Shown here: piece after piece, positions 51,621-59,596 of the stretch
Numbering within the stretch: the first letter of the stretch is position 1
How the letters are laid out: each line of letters opens with the position of its first letter
Origin: Lentilactobacillus otakiensis DSM 19908 = JCM 15040
Lineage (GTDB): Bacteria; Bacillota; Bacilli; Lactobacillales; Lactobacillaceae
DNA: 64,000 nt
Assembly: GCF_001434145.1 (NCBI RefSeq)
Contig: NZ_AZED01000008.1
Location: 62,001-126,000 of the forward strand
Reading direction: 5' to 3'
The notes under the pieces: generated by a model
The model's database searches: none
Told to the model about the DNA's origin: nothing
The model's input: the letters and a program-made list of their open reading frames with translations, nothing else
Made by a program: the position numbers and the translations under genes

Positions 51621-52916
51621 ATGGATAATACACAAGCATTAGCAGTTAAGTATCCACAAGTGAAAGATTTAATGAATGAAACACCAATTTTTTGGAAGAA
51701 TCCAGATTACGGGCAGAGTGCTAAGCTGCCATTTTCTAAAGAAGATATTTTGGATGCTGTTGCCCGTTGGGATCGCTTTGCGCCGTTCATCGAGGCTGCT
51801 TTTCCAGAAACAAAGAAGATGCATGGGGTGATTGAATCACCGCTAATCAAACTCGATCAGATGAAAAAGGCTTGGAATGACGAGCACGAAACACCACTGG
51901 CAGGAAGTTTGTACTTAAAAGCCGATAGTGAGCTGCCAATTTCTGGGTCGATCAAGTCTCGTGGCGGGATTTATGAAGTATTGAAATTCGCTGAACACGT
52001 GGCAATGACTAAAGGAACGCTCAAGCAGACTGACAACTACGCGATTTTAAAATCGCCCGAGTATAAACAAGTATTTGCTCAATACGGTGTCATGGTGGCC
52101 TCTACCGGGAACTTGGCGTTGAGTGTGGGAATTGCTGCATCGACGTTTGGTTTCAAGACAACAGTTTATATGTCACGCGATGCCAAGGAGTGGAAGAAAG
52201 CTAAGCTCCGGGCAAATGGCGTCGACGTGGTTGAACTGGATACGGATTTTTCATCCGTGATCCCACAGGCTCGCCAAGCTGCCGCCGAAGACCCCAACGT
52301 TCATTTTATTGACGATGAAGGTTCGTCTGATCTGTTTATTGGCTATGCTGTTGCCGGTGTGCGGCTCAAACAGCAGTTTGATAAGCAGGGCATCAAAGTT
52401 GATCGCAACCACCCAGTGATCGTGTACCTGCCAGCTGGAGTTGGCGGCAGTCCCAGTGGGGTGACTTTTGGACTCAAGATGATCATTGGCCCATATATTC
52501 ACGCAATCTTCTGTGAGCCAACCCATGTGCCATCAGTGACCTTGGGGATGATGACTAAGCTCAATAATGAAATTTCAGTATTTGATATTGGCTTGGATGG
52601 CAAGACTGCCGCTGATGGCTTGGCAGTTGGTCGACCATCTCGGATTGCCGGAAAAGTCATGCGAACCCTGTTATTTGGGAGTGTCACTTTCCAAGATCCA
52701 ACCATTTACAAGTATGAGGCCCAACTCATGGACACTGAAAACATCACGGTTGAACCTTCAGCTGCAGCGGGGTTCACCGCAATTGATCGGGCAATTACTG
52801 AAGTTCCCGCTTTCAACACTGCCAATGCCACCCACATTGTCTGGGCGACTGGCGGCAGTATGATGCCAGAGAGTGAACGTCGGGTTGATCATGATAAGGG
52901 TGAAGCATTACTATAA
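51621..52916 (+). CDS. dsdA: D-serine ammonia-lyase
   Basis: 431 residues, fold-type II PLP enzyme. PLP lysine K112 in SGSIKSRGGIYEV; the phosphate-binding glycine loop is PAGVGGSPSG; the N-terminal NPDYG and SPLIKLDQMK are typical of DsdA. It deaminates D-serine to pyruvate and ammonia, relieving D-serine toxicity. The start at 51621 has GGGGAG and AAGGAA upstream. Single gene; no DsdC-type regulator adjacent. Confidence 0.93.
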   Translation: MDNTQALAVKYPQVKDLMNETPIFWKNPDYGQSAKLPFSKEDILDAVARWDRFAPFIEAAFPETKKMHGVIESPLIKLDQMKKAWNDEHETPLAGSLYLKADSELPISGSIKSRGGIYEVLKFAEHVAMTKGTLKQTDNYAILKSPEYKQVFAQYGVMVASTGNLALSVGIAASTFGFKTTVYMSRDAKEWKKAKLRANGVDVVELDTDFSSVIPQARQAAAEDPNVHFIDDEGSSDLFIGYAVAGVRLKQQFDKQGIKVDRNHPVIVYLPAGVGGSPSGVTFGLKMIIGPYIHAIFCEPTHVPSVTLGMMTKLNNEISVFDIGLDGKTAADGLAVGRPSRIAGKVMRTLLFGSVTFQDPTIYKYEAQLMDTENITVEPSAAAGFTAIDRAITEVPAFNTANATHIVWATGGSMMPESERRVDHDKGEALL

Positions 52917-52921
52917 TTATG

Positions 52922-52975
52922 ATAATAAAGGAGGCCGTGAACAAAACATGCGTTTTGCTCACGGCCTCCTTTATT
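52922..52975. terminator. Long bidirectional hairpin terminator
   Basis: 24-bp near-perfect stem (arms begin AATAAAGGAGGCCGTGA and end TCACGGCCTCCTTTATT) between convergent dsdA and an MFS gene. Confidence 0.8.
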
Positions 52976-52989
52976 GTTAGGTTTTGAAA

Positions 52990-54162
52990 TTATTTAGGAC
53001 TCACAAAACTTCGTCTCATGACAATCAGGACAACTGCGAGGGCACAGCCCACAAGCCCAAATCCAAACGAGAAACCATTCATTTGGATCAGCCAGCCAAG
53101 CAGTGGAAATGCGATGATCATCACTGCTGAGAAGAGGACGTTGGCAACACTTAGCAACGTTGCCCGTTCTTCGGAGCTGATCATTTCATTATAGTAACTG
53201 CTGAAGATGGGGGTGATGAGGGATGGTAACAGTTGGGAGATTAAAAACATAACGATTAATATTGGTAGCCAGGAAAGCCATGTCAACATCAGTAGGCAGA
53301 CAAGGCTGACACTTAATGCCAGAATCAATTCCCGCTTTGAGAATTTCTTTTGAATCATCGGGGTAAGTTGGATGCCGATGATATTAAGCAAGGCAGACAT
53401 GACCATCAACACTGAAATCAGCCAACCCGAAAAGTGATTGGTTTCCATCAAAGTTTGAAAATAGAAAAAGTAGGACGTACAAACCGTGGCGTATAAGGCA
53501 TCAAATAACATCAGATTTCGTAATTGATGATTTCCCTTCATTGTTCTGTAGGAATTCACCACAATTGATTTTACCGAGGTTGGTTTTTCAACTGCCCGCT
53601 TTTTGATCACCGGTTCCTTGAAGAATAGGACGGTAATCAGTCCCATCACGCCAACGACAATGCCAATGACATAGGTCAATTCAAAATACCAATGAATTAG
53701 GAGGCCGGCAAGGACAACCCCCAAGGTGTCCGCAAATTCGATAATGACATCAATGTGGCTGATAACCTTGGGATATTTTTTTGTTAGGTCGTCTTTGACC
53801 AGTGAGTCGTACAACAGGGCTTCCAAAGTTCCCGACTGCATATTATAAGACAGGGCGTTGATGACAAACCCCAAAGCAAACAGCCAGAATGTCTGACCAA
53901 AAAGGATAATTACGGCAGACAGAATCGCCGCCAGCCGGCCGATGACCAAGTCAAATTTATAAGTGAGTCGATCGGCCAAAACACCGGAGGGCACTTCGAA
54001 TAAAAAGCTGGCAATGTGAAAGATACTCTCACACAGGCCGATTTCCACAAGTGTCAGGCCCTTTGTCTGCAAGTACATTACCCACAGGCTGGTAATCCCA
54101 AACCACGATAGAAAGCTGTAAGTATAACCTTTATTAATATTTGAAGCATAATTCGTTTTCAT
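52990..54162 (-). CDS. MFS transporter
   Basis: 390 residues, 12 hydrophobic segments. The MFS motif A-like loop FEVPSGVLADRLTYKFDL between TM2 and TM3 is visible, with a central charged loop (KEPVIKKRAVEKPTSVKS). It resembles the multidrug/YfkF-like single-component MFS exporters. GGAGTG lies upstream of the ATG. An imperfect palindrome (54185-54235) lies in its leader. Substrate unknown. Confidence 0.85.
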   Translation of the reverse strand: MKTNYASNINKGYTYSFLSWFGITSLWVMYLQTKGLTLVEIGLCESIFHIASFLFEVPSGVLADRLTYKFDLVIGRLAAILSAVIILFGQTFWLFALGFVINALSYNMQSGTLEALLYDSLVKDDLTKKYPKVISHIDVIIEFADTLGVVLAGLLIHWYFELTYVIGIVVGVMGLITVLFFKEPVIKKRAVEKPTSVKSIVVNSYRTMKGNHQLRNLMLFDALYATVCTSYFFYFQTLMETNHFSGWLISVLMVMSALLNIIGIQLTPMIQKKFSKRELILALSVSLVCLLMLTWLSWLPILIVMFLISQLLPSLITPIFSSYYNEMISSEERATLLSVANVLFSAVMIIAFPLLGWLIQMNGFSFGFGLVGCALAVVLIVMRRSFVSPK

Positions 54163-54184
54163 TTATCTGCACTCCAGTTAATGC

Positions 54185-54235
54185 AAGATCCATAACTATT
54201 CGGTGTATTTGAAGAAGTCCGAGTTATGTGATCTT
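54185..54235 (-). promoter_or_regulatory. Imperfect palindrome upstream of the MFS gene
   Basis: AAGATC-CATAACT (54185-54197) pairs with AGTTATG-T-GATCTT (54222-54235). It may be a leader hairpin or operator. Confidence 0.3.
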
Positions 54236-54377
54236 TGAGAATCTACAACTGAAGTGCGTTGATCTCGAAAATGCTGTGTTGCAAGCTAATCCAAGCGAGC
54301 ATGTTCATCATTCCTTTACATAATTATGAGAAGTATTTAATGAAAGTCTACCTGTTTTCAAGTCTTGAGGCAACATG

Positions 54378-54411
54378 CAAAAATCTGCCGGTTTCCACGA
54401 AGCTGACAGAT
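54378..54411 (-). terminator. Terminator of the 65-aa membrane gene
   Basis: On the minus strand ATCTGTC / GGCAGAT followed by T5. Confidence 0.7.
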
Positions 54412-54420
54412 TATTGAATG

Positions 54421-54618
54421 CTATTTGTTTTTCTTGAAATCCAAGAAACCACTCATTCCCAGCACAATGCCGACAAAAGTGAAGAAGGTCCCGGTACGAA
54501 AGCTAAACAGGGCATCAATTGCCAGACCGACAACCAAGCCAATTGACAATCCCAGCCAATGATTCTCTTGGTTATAAGTGTTCTGAGATTGTGGATGCTT
54601 TTCTCTAATTTGATCCAT
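54421..54618 (-). CDS. Small membrane protein (65 aa)
   Basis: 65 residues: a polar N-terminus (MDQIREKHPQSQNTYNQENH), then two hydrophobic segments (LGLSIGLVVGLAIDALFSF; GTFFTFVGIVLGMSGFLDF) and a basic tail. GAGGG lies 7 nt before the ATG. It starts 29 bp after the MetE-like gene on the same strand, so it may be in the Met T-box operon. Function unknown. Confidence 0.65.
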   Translation of the reverse strand: MDQIREKHPQSQNTYNQENHWLGLSIGLVVGLAIDALFSFRTGTFFTFVGIVLGMSGFLDFKKNK

Positions 54619-54647
54619 GAGAATCCCTCATTTCCATTCTGTGATCC

Positions 54648-55781
54648 TTAGTCGACGTCCCAAACTTCTCGAGCAATGTCACGAACCAATTTAAGCTTGT
54701 TCCATTGCTGTTGTTCAGTGAGCTTGTTGCCTTCTTCAGTGGAGGCAAAGCCACATTGGGTTGAGAGTGCCAAATTTTCTAGCGGTACTTTGCTGCTGGC
54801 CTGGTTGATCCGGTTGATGACGGCGTCCTTGTCTTCCAGTTCAGGAGATTTCGAAGTGATCAGCCCTAGGACAATCCGTTTGTTCTTGTCACCATTCCAG
54901 ATTTTGCCTAATGGTGAAAAATCACCGGCGCGTTCGCTGTCATACTCGAGGAACAAACCATCGTAGTTGAGCTGACCCAGATAGTCGGCAACGTCGTCAT
55001 AGCCGCCTGAGAAGAGGAAGGTTGACTTAAAGTTGCCACGACAGATATGGGTTGTGACGGTTAAGTCATCTGGCAAATCGGCGAGTAACTTGTTGATGAC
55101 TTTGACTGAATCTTCAGCGAGTTTGACATATTTGGCATGAGCTTTCGGATCATCGGCTGTTTCATTTAGCTTACTGATCAGAAATGCCCAGGTGGTGTCG
55201 TCGAGTTGAACATAACGGGCACCGAGTTCATAGAAATGCAAAATCGTTTCATGATAAGCTTTGGCAACGTCATCCAAATATTGATCCCATGTGTCATAGA
55301 ACTTGGACCAGTTATCACTTCGATTATCACGGAAGAGCATCGTTGGTGATGGGATGGTTTGCTTGGGTGTGACACCATCTGGCGTGATTGATTCCAGAAA
55401 CTCGAAGCTGTCGAAGAAGGGATGCGCTGGATTAAAGGCAATTTTGCCGGATAACTCGGCGTTGTCAGTTCGAGTTTTACTGCCATGGAATTTATAGCTC
55501 TTATGGTAATCGTACTTTTCGACGCCGGTTAATCCCCAGAGGAAGTCCAAGTGCCACCAGCTGCGGTTAAATTCACCGTCTGTAATATCTTTTAAGCCGA
55601 GTTCGACTTGTTTGTCGACGATTTTCCTGGTTTCTTCATGTTGAACCTTTTGTAAGTCCGCGGCGTTGATTTGGCCGGCGTTAAATTTAGCATGGGCATC
55701 CTTTAACGCTTGAGTTCTTAATAGACTACCGACGACATCGTACCGATATGGAAATTTTGTTTGAATAGCTGATTTTGTCAT
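54648..55781 (-). CDS. MetE-like cobalamin-independent methionine synthase family (YxjG/YxjH type)
   Basis: 377 residues, the length of the stand-alone C-terminal MetE domain. FPYRYDVVGSLLRTQALKDA at the start, ITDGEFNRSWWHLDFLWGL, QLDDTTWAFL, HICRGNFKS and STQCGFASTEEGNKL supply the homocysteine and zinc site (His, Cys, Glu, Cys) of the family. It transfers a methyl group to homocysteine; YxjG/H-type enzymes may use a donor other than folate. The Met T-box upstream supports a role in methionine supply. GGAGG 8 nt before the ATG. Confidence 0.9.
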   Translation of the reverse strand: MTKSAIQTKFPYRYDVVGSLLRTQALKDAHAKFNAGQINAADLQKVQHEETRKIVDKQVELGLKDITDGEFNRSWWHLDFLWGLTGVEKYDYHKSYKFHGSKTRTDNAELSGKIAFNPAHPFFDSFEFLESITPDGVTPKQTIPSPTMLFRDNRSDNWSKFYDTWDQYLDDVAKAYHETILHFYELGARYVQLDDTTWAFLISKLNETADDPKAHAKYVKLAEDSVKVINKLLADLPDDLTVTTHICRGNFKSTFLFSGGYDDVADYLGQLNYDGLFLEYDSERAGDFSPLGKIWNGDKNKRIVLGLITSKSPELEDKDAVINRINQASSKVPLENLALSTQCGFASTEEGNKLTEQQQWNKLKLVRDIAREVWDVD

Positions 55782-55820
55782 GTGTAAATCCTCCTATAAT
55801 TTTAAAAGTTCAACTTACGA

Positions 55821-56100
55821 AAAAAAGCACTCGTCCCCTGACTGTCATTTTGACAGTCAAGGGACGAATGCTCGCGTTACCACCCTAATTCGCGTCGTTC
55901 TCACAAACAACGCCTCACCGGTACCCATTGATACCCGGGAAGTTAACGGTTCCTACCGATCAATCCGCGTGAACGGACTAATGCCTTTTGGAGCTCATCT
56001 TCACCGTCGTTTCGATACCTGCTCTCATCTGCCAGGCTTTCTGAAATCGATCCGAGTGGTTACTCTTCTCCTCATAGCTTGAAATTTCGTAAGTCTTCTA
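55821..56100 (-). promoter_or_regulatory. T-box leader, Met specifier (ATG)
   Basis: On the minus strand: AGGGTGGTAACGCGAG (T-box core, about 55872-55887) followed by the terminator GCATTCGTCCC...GGGACGAGTGC plus T6. Stem I has AGAGTAACC, the GCAGATGAGAGC apical segment and GGTGAAG-ATG-AGCTCC, giving a Met specifier. It controls the MetE-like gene. Confidence 0.92.
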
Positions 56101-56110
56101 ATTGCTTTTT

Positions 56111-56139
56111 AATCTAAACCAAATCTAAGTAAATGTCAA
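56111..56139 (-). promoter_or_regulatory. Promoter of the Met T-box operon
   Basis: On the minus strand TTGACA (56134-56139), 17-bp spacer, TAGATT (56111-56116). It overlaps the 3' end of the DUF1275 gene. Confidence 0.7.
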
Positions 56140-56813
56140 CTCATTGTTTCATGACGCTTACTAATTCGAAAGTGGATGTGGATGGCTGCCAATAAGATTA
56201 GATTCAGTAAAGCGGCCACGATGAACACTTCTACGCCAATTGCTCTGAGAAGGTAGGCGCTACACATGATGCCGATCACAAACATGACAATTGCGCTCAA
56301 AAAATGACCGGCTTTAAACATGGCAGTTTTGTCGTGACTAAAGATTGCCTCGTAGACATTATTGGCGAAGTTCTTTAAATTCCCGGTCATGATGCCGTTA
56401 TTGACGCTGGTCTCACCAATGCGGTTAAAGACGGTTAATTCATACCCAGAGAATAGGCCGAGGCTAAAAAGCATATCCAATTCAGGTAGGTCGGCGACTG
56501 CCGCAATTGCCAGCAGCCCAAGAAAGATAATGCTGAAGCCTAATAGGAGATTAAAACGATGATTCGGGCTGAGCTTGATATGCTTGCAGCCTTGAGAAAT
56601 GAATGCGCCCAACAGAAATCCAAGAAGTACCGGCACGCGAATGTAGGCGGTCGTCCAACCCTTGGTCGCATATTCATAAGCGAAGATGACCAGGTTTCCG
56701 GTTTGGGCACTCACAAATGAGCCGTTAAAATTCTGAAATGTATAGGCATCAATGGAACCCATGATAAAAGTCTGGGCAAGTGTCGTAATACTGTGTTTCG
56801 TAAAAAAAGACAT
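56136..56813 (-). CDS. YoaK/DUF1275 family membrane protein
   Basis: 225 residues, six hydrophobic segments. FIMGSIDAYTFQNFNGSFVSAQTGNLVIF is the conserved DUF1275 N-terminal region (shown; key residues D, G-N, Q-T-G-N), with GIMTGNLKNFANN in the second half. Function unknown, proposed small-molecule transport. The ATG at 56813 has AAGAG 8 nt upstream; a GTG at 56822 would add three residues. Confidence 0.83.
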   Translation of the reverse strand: MSFFTKHSITTLAQTFIMGSIDAYTFQNFNGSFVSAQTGNLVIFAYEYATKGWTTAYIRVPVLLGFLLGAFISQGCKHIKLSPNHRFNLLLGFSIIFLGLLAIAAVADLPELDMLFSLGLFSGYELTVFNRIGETSVNNGIMTGNLKNFANNVYEAIFSHDKTAMFKAGHFLSAIVMFVIGIMCSAYLLRAIGVEVFIVAALLNLILLAAIHIHFRISKRHETMS

Positions 56814-57019
56814 GGTGATCACTCTTTTCTATATCCGAAATGTTTACAGCTCTACTATACCAGAGTGATCGACATTAAAAGCAAACTGTCTATTGTTTCT
56901 TCTGGGAATCTTGGTATACTTAAAATACTTTTGATGAGAGAATGTTACATTTAATGTGTAAGCTATTAACTTTTTAATCGTCAATGGGGTACAATGTTTG
57001 TAACACATCTTATGGAAGG

Positions 57020-57883
57020 ATGATCATTATCAAATCGAGTGTCTTAATTGCTGAAGATTTTTCAGCTGTCGGTAGGCTTTCTGCTACGGCGGCAATTGCT
57101 GTCTTTTCCGCATTTGGAATTCAGACAGCGACGTTACCGACAGAACTTCTTTCTACTCAGACAGAAGGTTTTGGCCAACCGTCTACGCTCAGTACTGATG
57201 CCTTTCTGCACAGAGCAGTTACACACTGGAATAGCTTGGATAGTTTGAAATTCAATTCAGGCATTGTTGGCTATGTTGGCAAATCCAGTACAGTGGATTT
57301 TCTGCATGATTATCTTTCGACTCTTGATTTAGCGACACTGTTGATCGACCCCGTCATGGGCGATCAGGGGGAAATGTACGCGGGCTTTGACGATGACTAT
57401 CTGGCAAGCATTAAACGGTTAGTGAAAATTGCGAATGTCATCACACCGAACATCACAGAGTTGGGTTTGCTGAGCGGTGAGAATTTGGCAGCTGACGCAA
57501 ATGACGGTGTCATCGGCCAAGCAATTCAAAAATGCCGAGTGGCCAACCATTCCCATGCACAGGTGATTGTAACTGGTGTGCTGAGAGATGGCGGCATCGG
57601 CTGTGTTTACATGAATGATGGCAAACTCAAATGGGCAGGGTCCCCATTAATTCCCGGTCATTTTTATGGCACCGGTGACTTATTTTCAGCACTCTTAATT
57701 GGTTATTTGAACTTTGATTTGGATCTTGATACTGCAATCCAAAAAGCAGTGATCGGTGTTTATGATGCGGTTAGTTTAACCAGCCACGCACCAAAAGGCC
57801 AGCGCAAATTTGGATTGAATTTGACCAGATCATTGTATAATGTGGCGAAGTTTACGTTAGGGCAAACAGGGGAAGAAGTGTAA
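57020..57883 (+). CDS. Pyridoxal kinase (PfkB/PdxK-type)
   Basis: 287 residues, ribokinase superfamily. SVLIAEDFSAVGRLSATAAIAV, LLIDPVMGDQGEMY, ANVITPNITELGLLSG and the anion-hole motif PGHFYGTGDLFSALLIGYL (GTGD with catalytic Asp) identify the pyridoxal/HMP kinase group. It phosphorylates vitamin B6 vitamers to PLP. The start is uncertain: ATG 57020 directly follows GGAAGG; ATG 56984 has no site, and ATT 57026 would have better spacing. First gene of a three-gene operon with YwlG-like and ECF-S genes. Confidence 0.85.
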   Translation: MIIIKSSVLIAEDFSAVGRLSATAAIAVFSAFGIQTATLPTELLSTQTEGFGQPSTLSTDAFLHRAVTHWNSLDSLKFNSGIVGYVGKSSTVDFLHDYLSTLDLATLLIDPVMGDQGEMYAGFDDDYLASIKRLVKIANVITPNITELGLLSGENLAADANDGVIGQAIQKCRVANHSHAQVIVTGVLRDGGIGCVYMNDGKLKWAGSPLIPGHFYGTGDLFSALLIGYLNFDLDLDTAIQKAVIGVYDAVSLTSHAPKGQRKFGLNLTRSLYNVAKFTLGQTGEEV

Positions 57884-57886
57884 AAG

Positions 57887-58474
57887 ATGGATTTACTCAC
57901 AATTAAAAGCGACTTGTCGGACGTCTTAACTGAATATTTTGATAAAGTTAAATTCCCAGAAAATGGCATCTTTGTCGTGGGCTGTAGTACTAGTGAAATA
58001 TCAGGTGACTGGAAAGGAACCAATTCGCGGCTGGATGTCGGTAAAGCGGTGGTTTCGACTTTGGAAACCTTCTTAATCCCCCGCAATATCAATTTGGCAA
58101 TTCAGGGATGTGAACATATCAACCGGGCATTATTGTTGGAACGAAGGGTGGCCGAACGACACAATTTGGAAATCGTGTCAGTCGTGCCAGCCATGCATGC
58201 CGGCGGTGGCACTCAGGTTGCCGCCTATGAACGATTAGATGACCCGGTGGAAGTTGAGCACATCACCGCGTTTGGCGGCATTGATATTGGTGGCACCGAG
58301 ATTGGAATGCACGTAAAATACGTGCAGATTCCGGTGAGGATGACTAATCGTCACGTTGGGGCAGCGAATGTTGTCTGCCTGTCATCACGACCAAAACTCA
58401 TTGGTGGCCAACGCGCTAAATATGATTTTACTGAAGCAAATAAGGAAGATTATGTATTGGGAGGAAGCAAGTAA
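57887..58474 (+). CDS. TIGR01440 / UPF0340 (YwlG) family protein
   Basis: 195 residues: GIFVVGCSTSEISGDWKGTNS, NLAIQGCEHINRALLLERR, VVPAMHAGGGTQVAAYERL and EHITAFGGIDIGGTEIGMH are the conserved UPF0340 blocks, with invariant Cys and His residues. Function unknown. It starts 3 bp after the kinase stop and its TAA overlaps the ATG of the transporter gene, so all three are coupled; a part in vitamin B6 metabolism is inferred only from this context. Confidence 0.88.
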   Translation: MDLLTIKSDLSDVLTEYFDKVKFPENGIFVVGCSTSEISGDWKGTNSRLDVGKAVVSTLETFLIPRNINLAIQGCEHINRALLLERRVAERHNLEIVSVVPAMHAGGGTQVAAYERLDDPVEVEHITAFGGIDIGGTEIGMHVKYVQIPVRMTNRHVGAANVVCLSSRPKLIGGQRAKYDFTEANKEDYVLGGSK

Positions 58475-58986
58475 TGGATCGCAAAAGTGTAGGTGGCAAG
58501 GTAAGTAGTGATATTTTCAAGGTCGTCTTAACGGCAATGTTTATCGCCGTGACGGTTGCGATCAGTCGATTTTTCATCATCCCAATTCCGATGACTCATG
58601 GAAATATTAACTTGTGTGATGCTGGTATTTTTATTAGTGCCTTATTATTGGGACCCAGAGTCGGTGGGGTTGTCGGTGGCGCCAGTGGGTTTCTGCTGGA
58701 TCTGATTTCAGGTTATGGTCAATATATGTGGTTTTCTTTGATTGTTCACGGCGCTGAAGGCCTGATTGTCGGCTTGATTGCGGGTAAGCATGCTGATCGT
58801 AAGTGGACCAAGCTGATTGCCGTTTCTGTTGGAATTGTGATCATGGTGATCGGTTATTTTGTGGCTGATTCAGTTCTTTATAACCTTTATGCCGGGTATG
58901 TCGGGATCGGGACCAACCTGATTCAAGGGGCTGTTGGCGCATTGATTGCTTATCTGGTGACTCCACGACTTAGGAAACGCATATAA
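58474..58986 (+). CDS. ECF transporter S component, probable vitamin B6 specificity
   Basis: 170 residues, six hydrophobic segments. The TM1 Ala/Arg interaction region FKVVLTAMFIAVTVAISRF and the pattern PMTHGNINLCDAGIFISALLLG, GGASGFLLDLISGYGQY fit ECF S components of the PdxU/HmpT group. It captures a vitamin at the membrane and works with a shared EcfAAT module encoded elsewhere. Coupling to a pyridoxal kinase gene argues for pyridoxine/pyridoxal; hydroxymethylpyrimidine is the alternative. Confidence 0.8.
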   Translation: MDRKSVGGKVSSDIFKVVLTAMFIAVTVAISRFFIIPIPMTHGNINLCDAGIFISALLLGPRVGGVVGGASGFLLDLISGYGQYMWFSLIVHGAEGLIVGLIAGKHADRKWTKLIAVSVGIVIMVIGYFVADSVLYNLYAGYVGIGTNLIQGAVGALIAYLVTPRLRKRI

Positions 58987-59030
58987 AATCAATCAACTAT
59001 GTTGACTTGGAGATTAAACATAACACTATA

Positions 59031-59178
59031 GATTTTGCTGGCTTGGTTCCGCCTGCCATAGTGGCACGAATTTCGAGCCTGTAGTCTCGAAATATCGTGG
59101 TGTTGTAATCGCTGATTTCATCAGCTTCAACAACACTTTCACTACGGCTGGCAATACCAAGCCAGCAAAATCCGGCTA
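59031..59178 (-). repeat. Structured repeat, class 2, copy F
   Basis: A branched inverted-repeat element. A perfect 16-bp outer stem GATTTTGCTGGCTTGG / CCAAGCCAGCAAAATC (59031-59046, 59157-59172) encloses two hairpins. One has arms GTGTTGT/ACAACAC; the other has the arms ATTTCGAG/CTCGAAAT extended by CACGA/TCGTG. Read on the minus strand it aligns with copy G and keeps pairing although the helices differ in sequence. Confidence 0.8.
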
Positions 59179-59189
59179 CAAAGAGTTGA

Positions 59190-59217
59190 GTCTACAAATG
59201 AGTTTGTGGACTTTTTT
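59190..59217 (+). terminator. Terminator of the B6 operon region
   Basis: GTCTACAAA / TTTGTGGAC (one U-G pair) followed by T6. Confidence 0.75.
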
Positions 59218-59330
59218 ACTTTGCGGATTGTATGCGTCTTTGGGAAGGTAAGCATCTTTCATATTCCTAATATATTTGCGGAAACGTCGTTAATGTCCTA
59301 GTGGTGATCAAAGTTAGAACCATCTTCAAA

Positions 59331-59483
59331 GTAGCCGTGTCTCAGTTCGCCGGCATTGCCAGCAGTAGTGTCAATGCTGTTGAAACGACTGAAAGTCGTG
59401 ATTACAGCATCTTGGTATTTCGAGACTACAGGCTCGAAATCCAAGCCACTACAGCAGGCGTGGCCGGCGGGCTGAGACACGGC
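59331..59483 (+). repeat. Structured repeat, class 2, copy G
   Basis: A 21-bp outer stem (59334-59354 with 59463-59483, beginning GCCGTGTCTCAG / CTGAGACACGGC, with two G-U pairs). It contains GTAGTG/CACTAC, a hairpin with arms ATGCTGT/ACAGCAT and inner ACGACT/AGTCGT, and the invariant ATTTCGAG-ACTACAGG-CTCGAAAT hairpin extended by CTTGG/CCAAG. It lies 113 bp upstream of pepC. Confidence 0.8.
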
Positions 59484-59596
59484 GAAAGGCGTGACACTCA
59501 TTTAATGCATCTGGACAAGGGCCATCAACAAGGTCCATTGCGGCTAAATCAGAAAAGATCTACAATGTTACACAATTACATAGGAGGGATGTCTGC

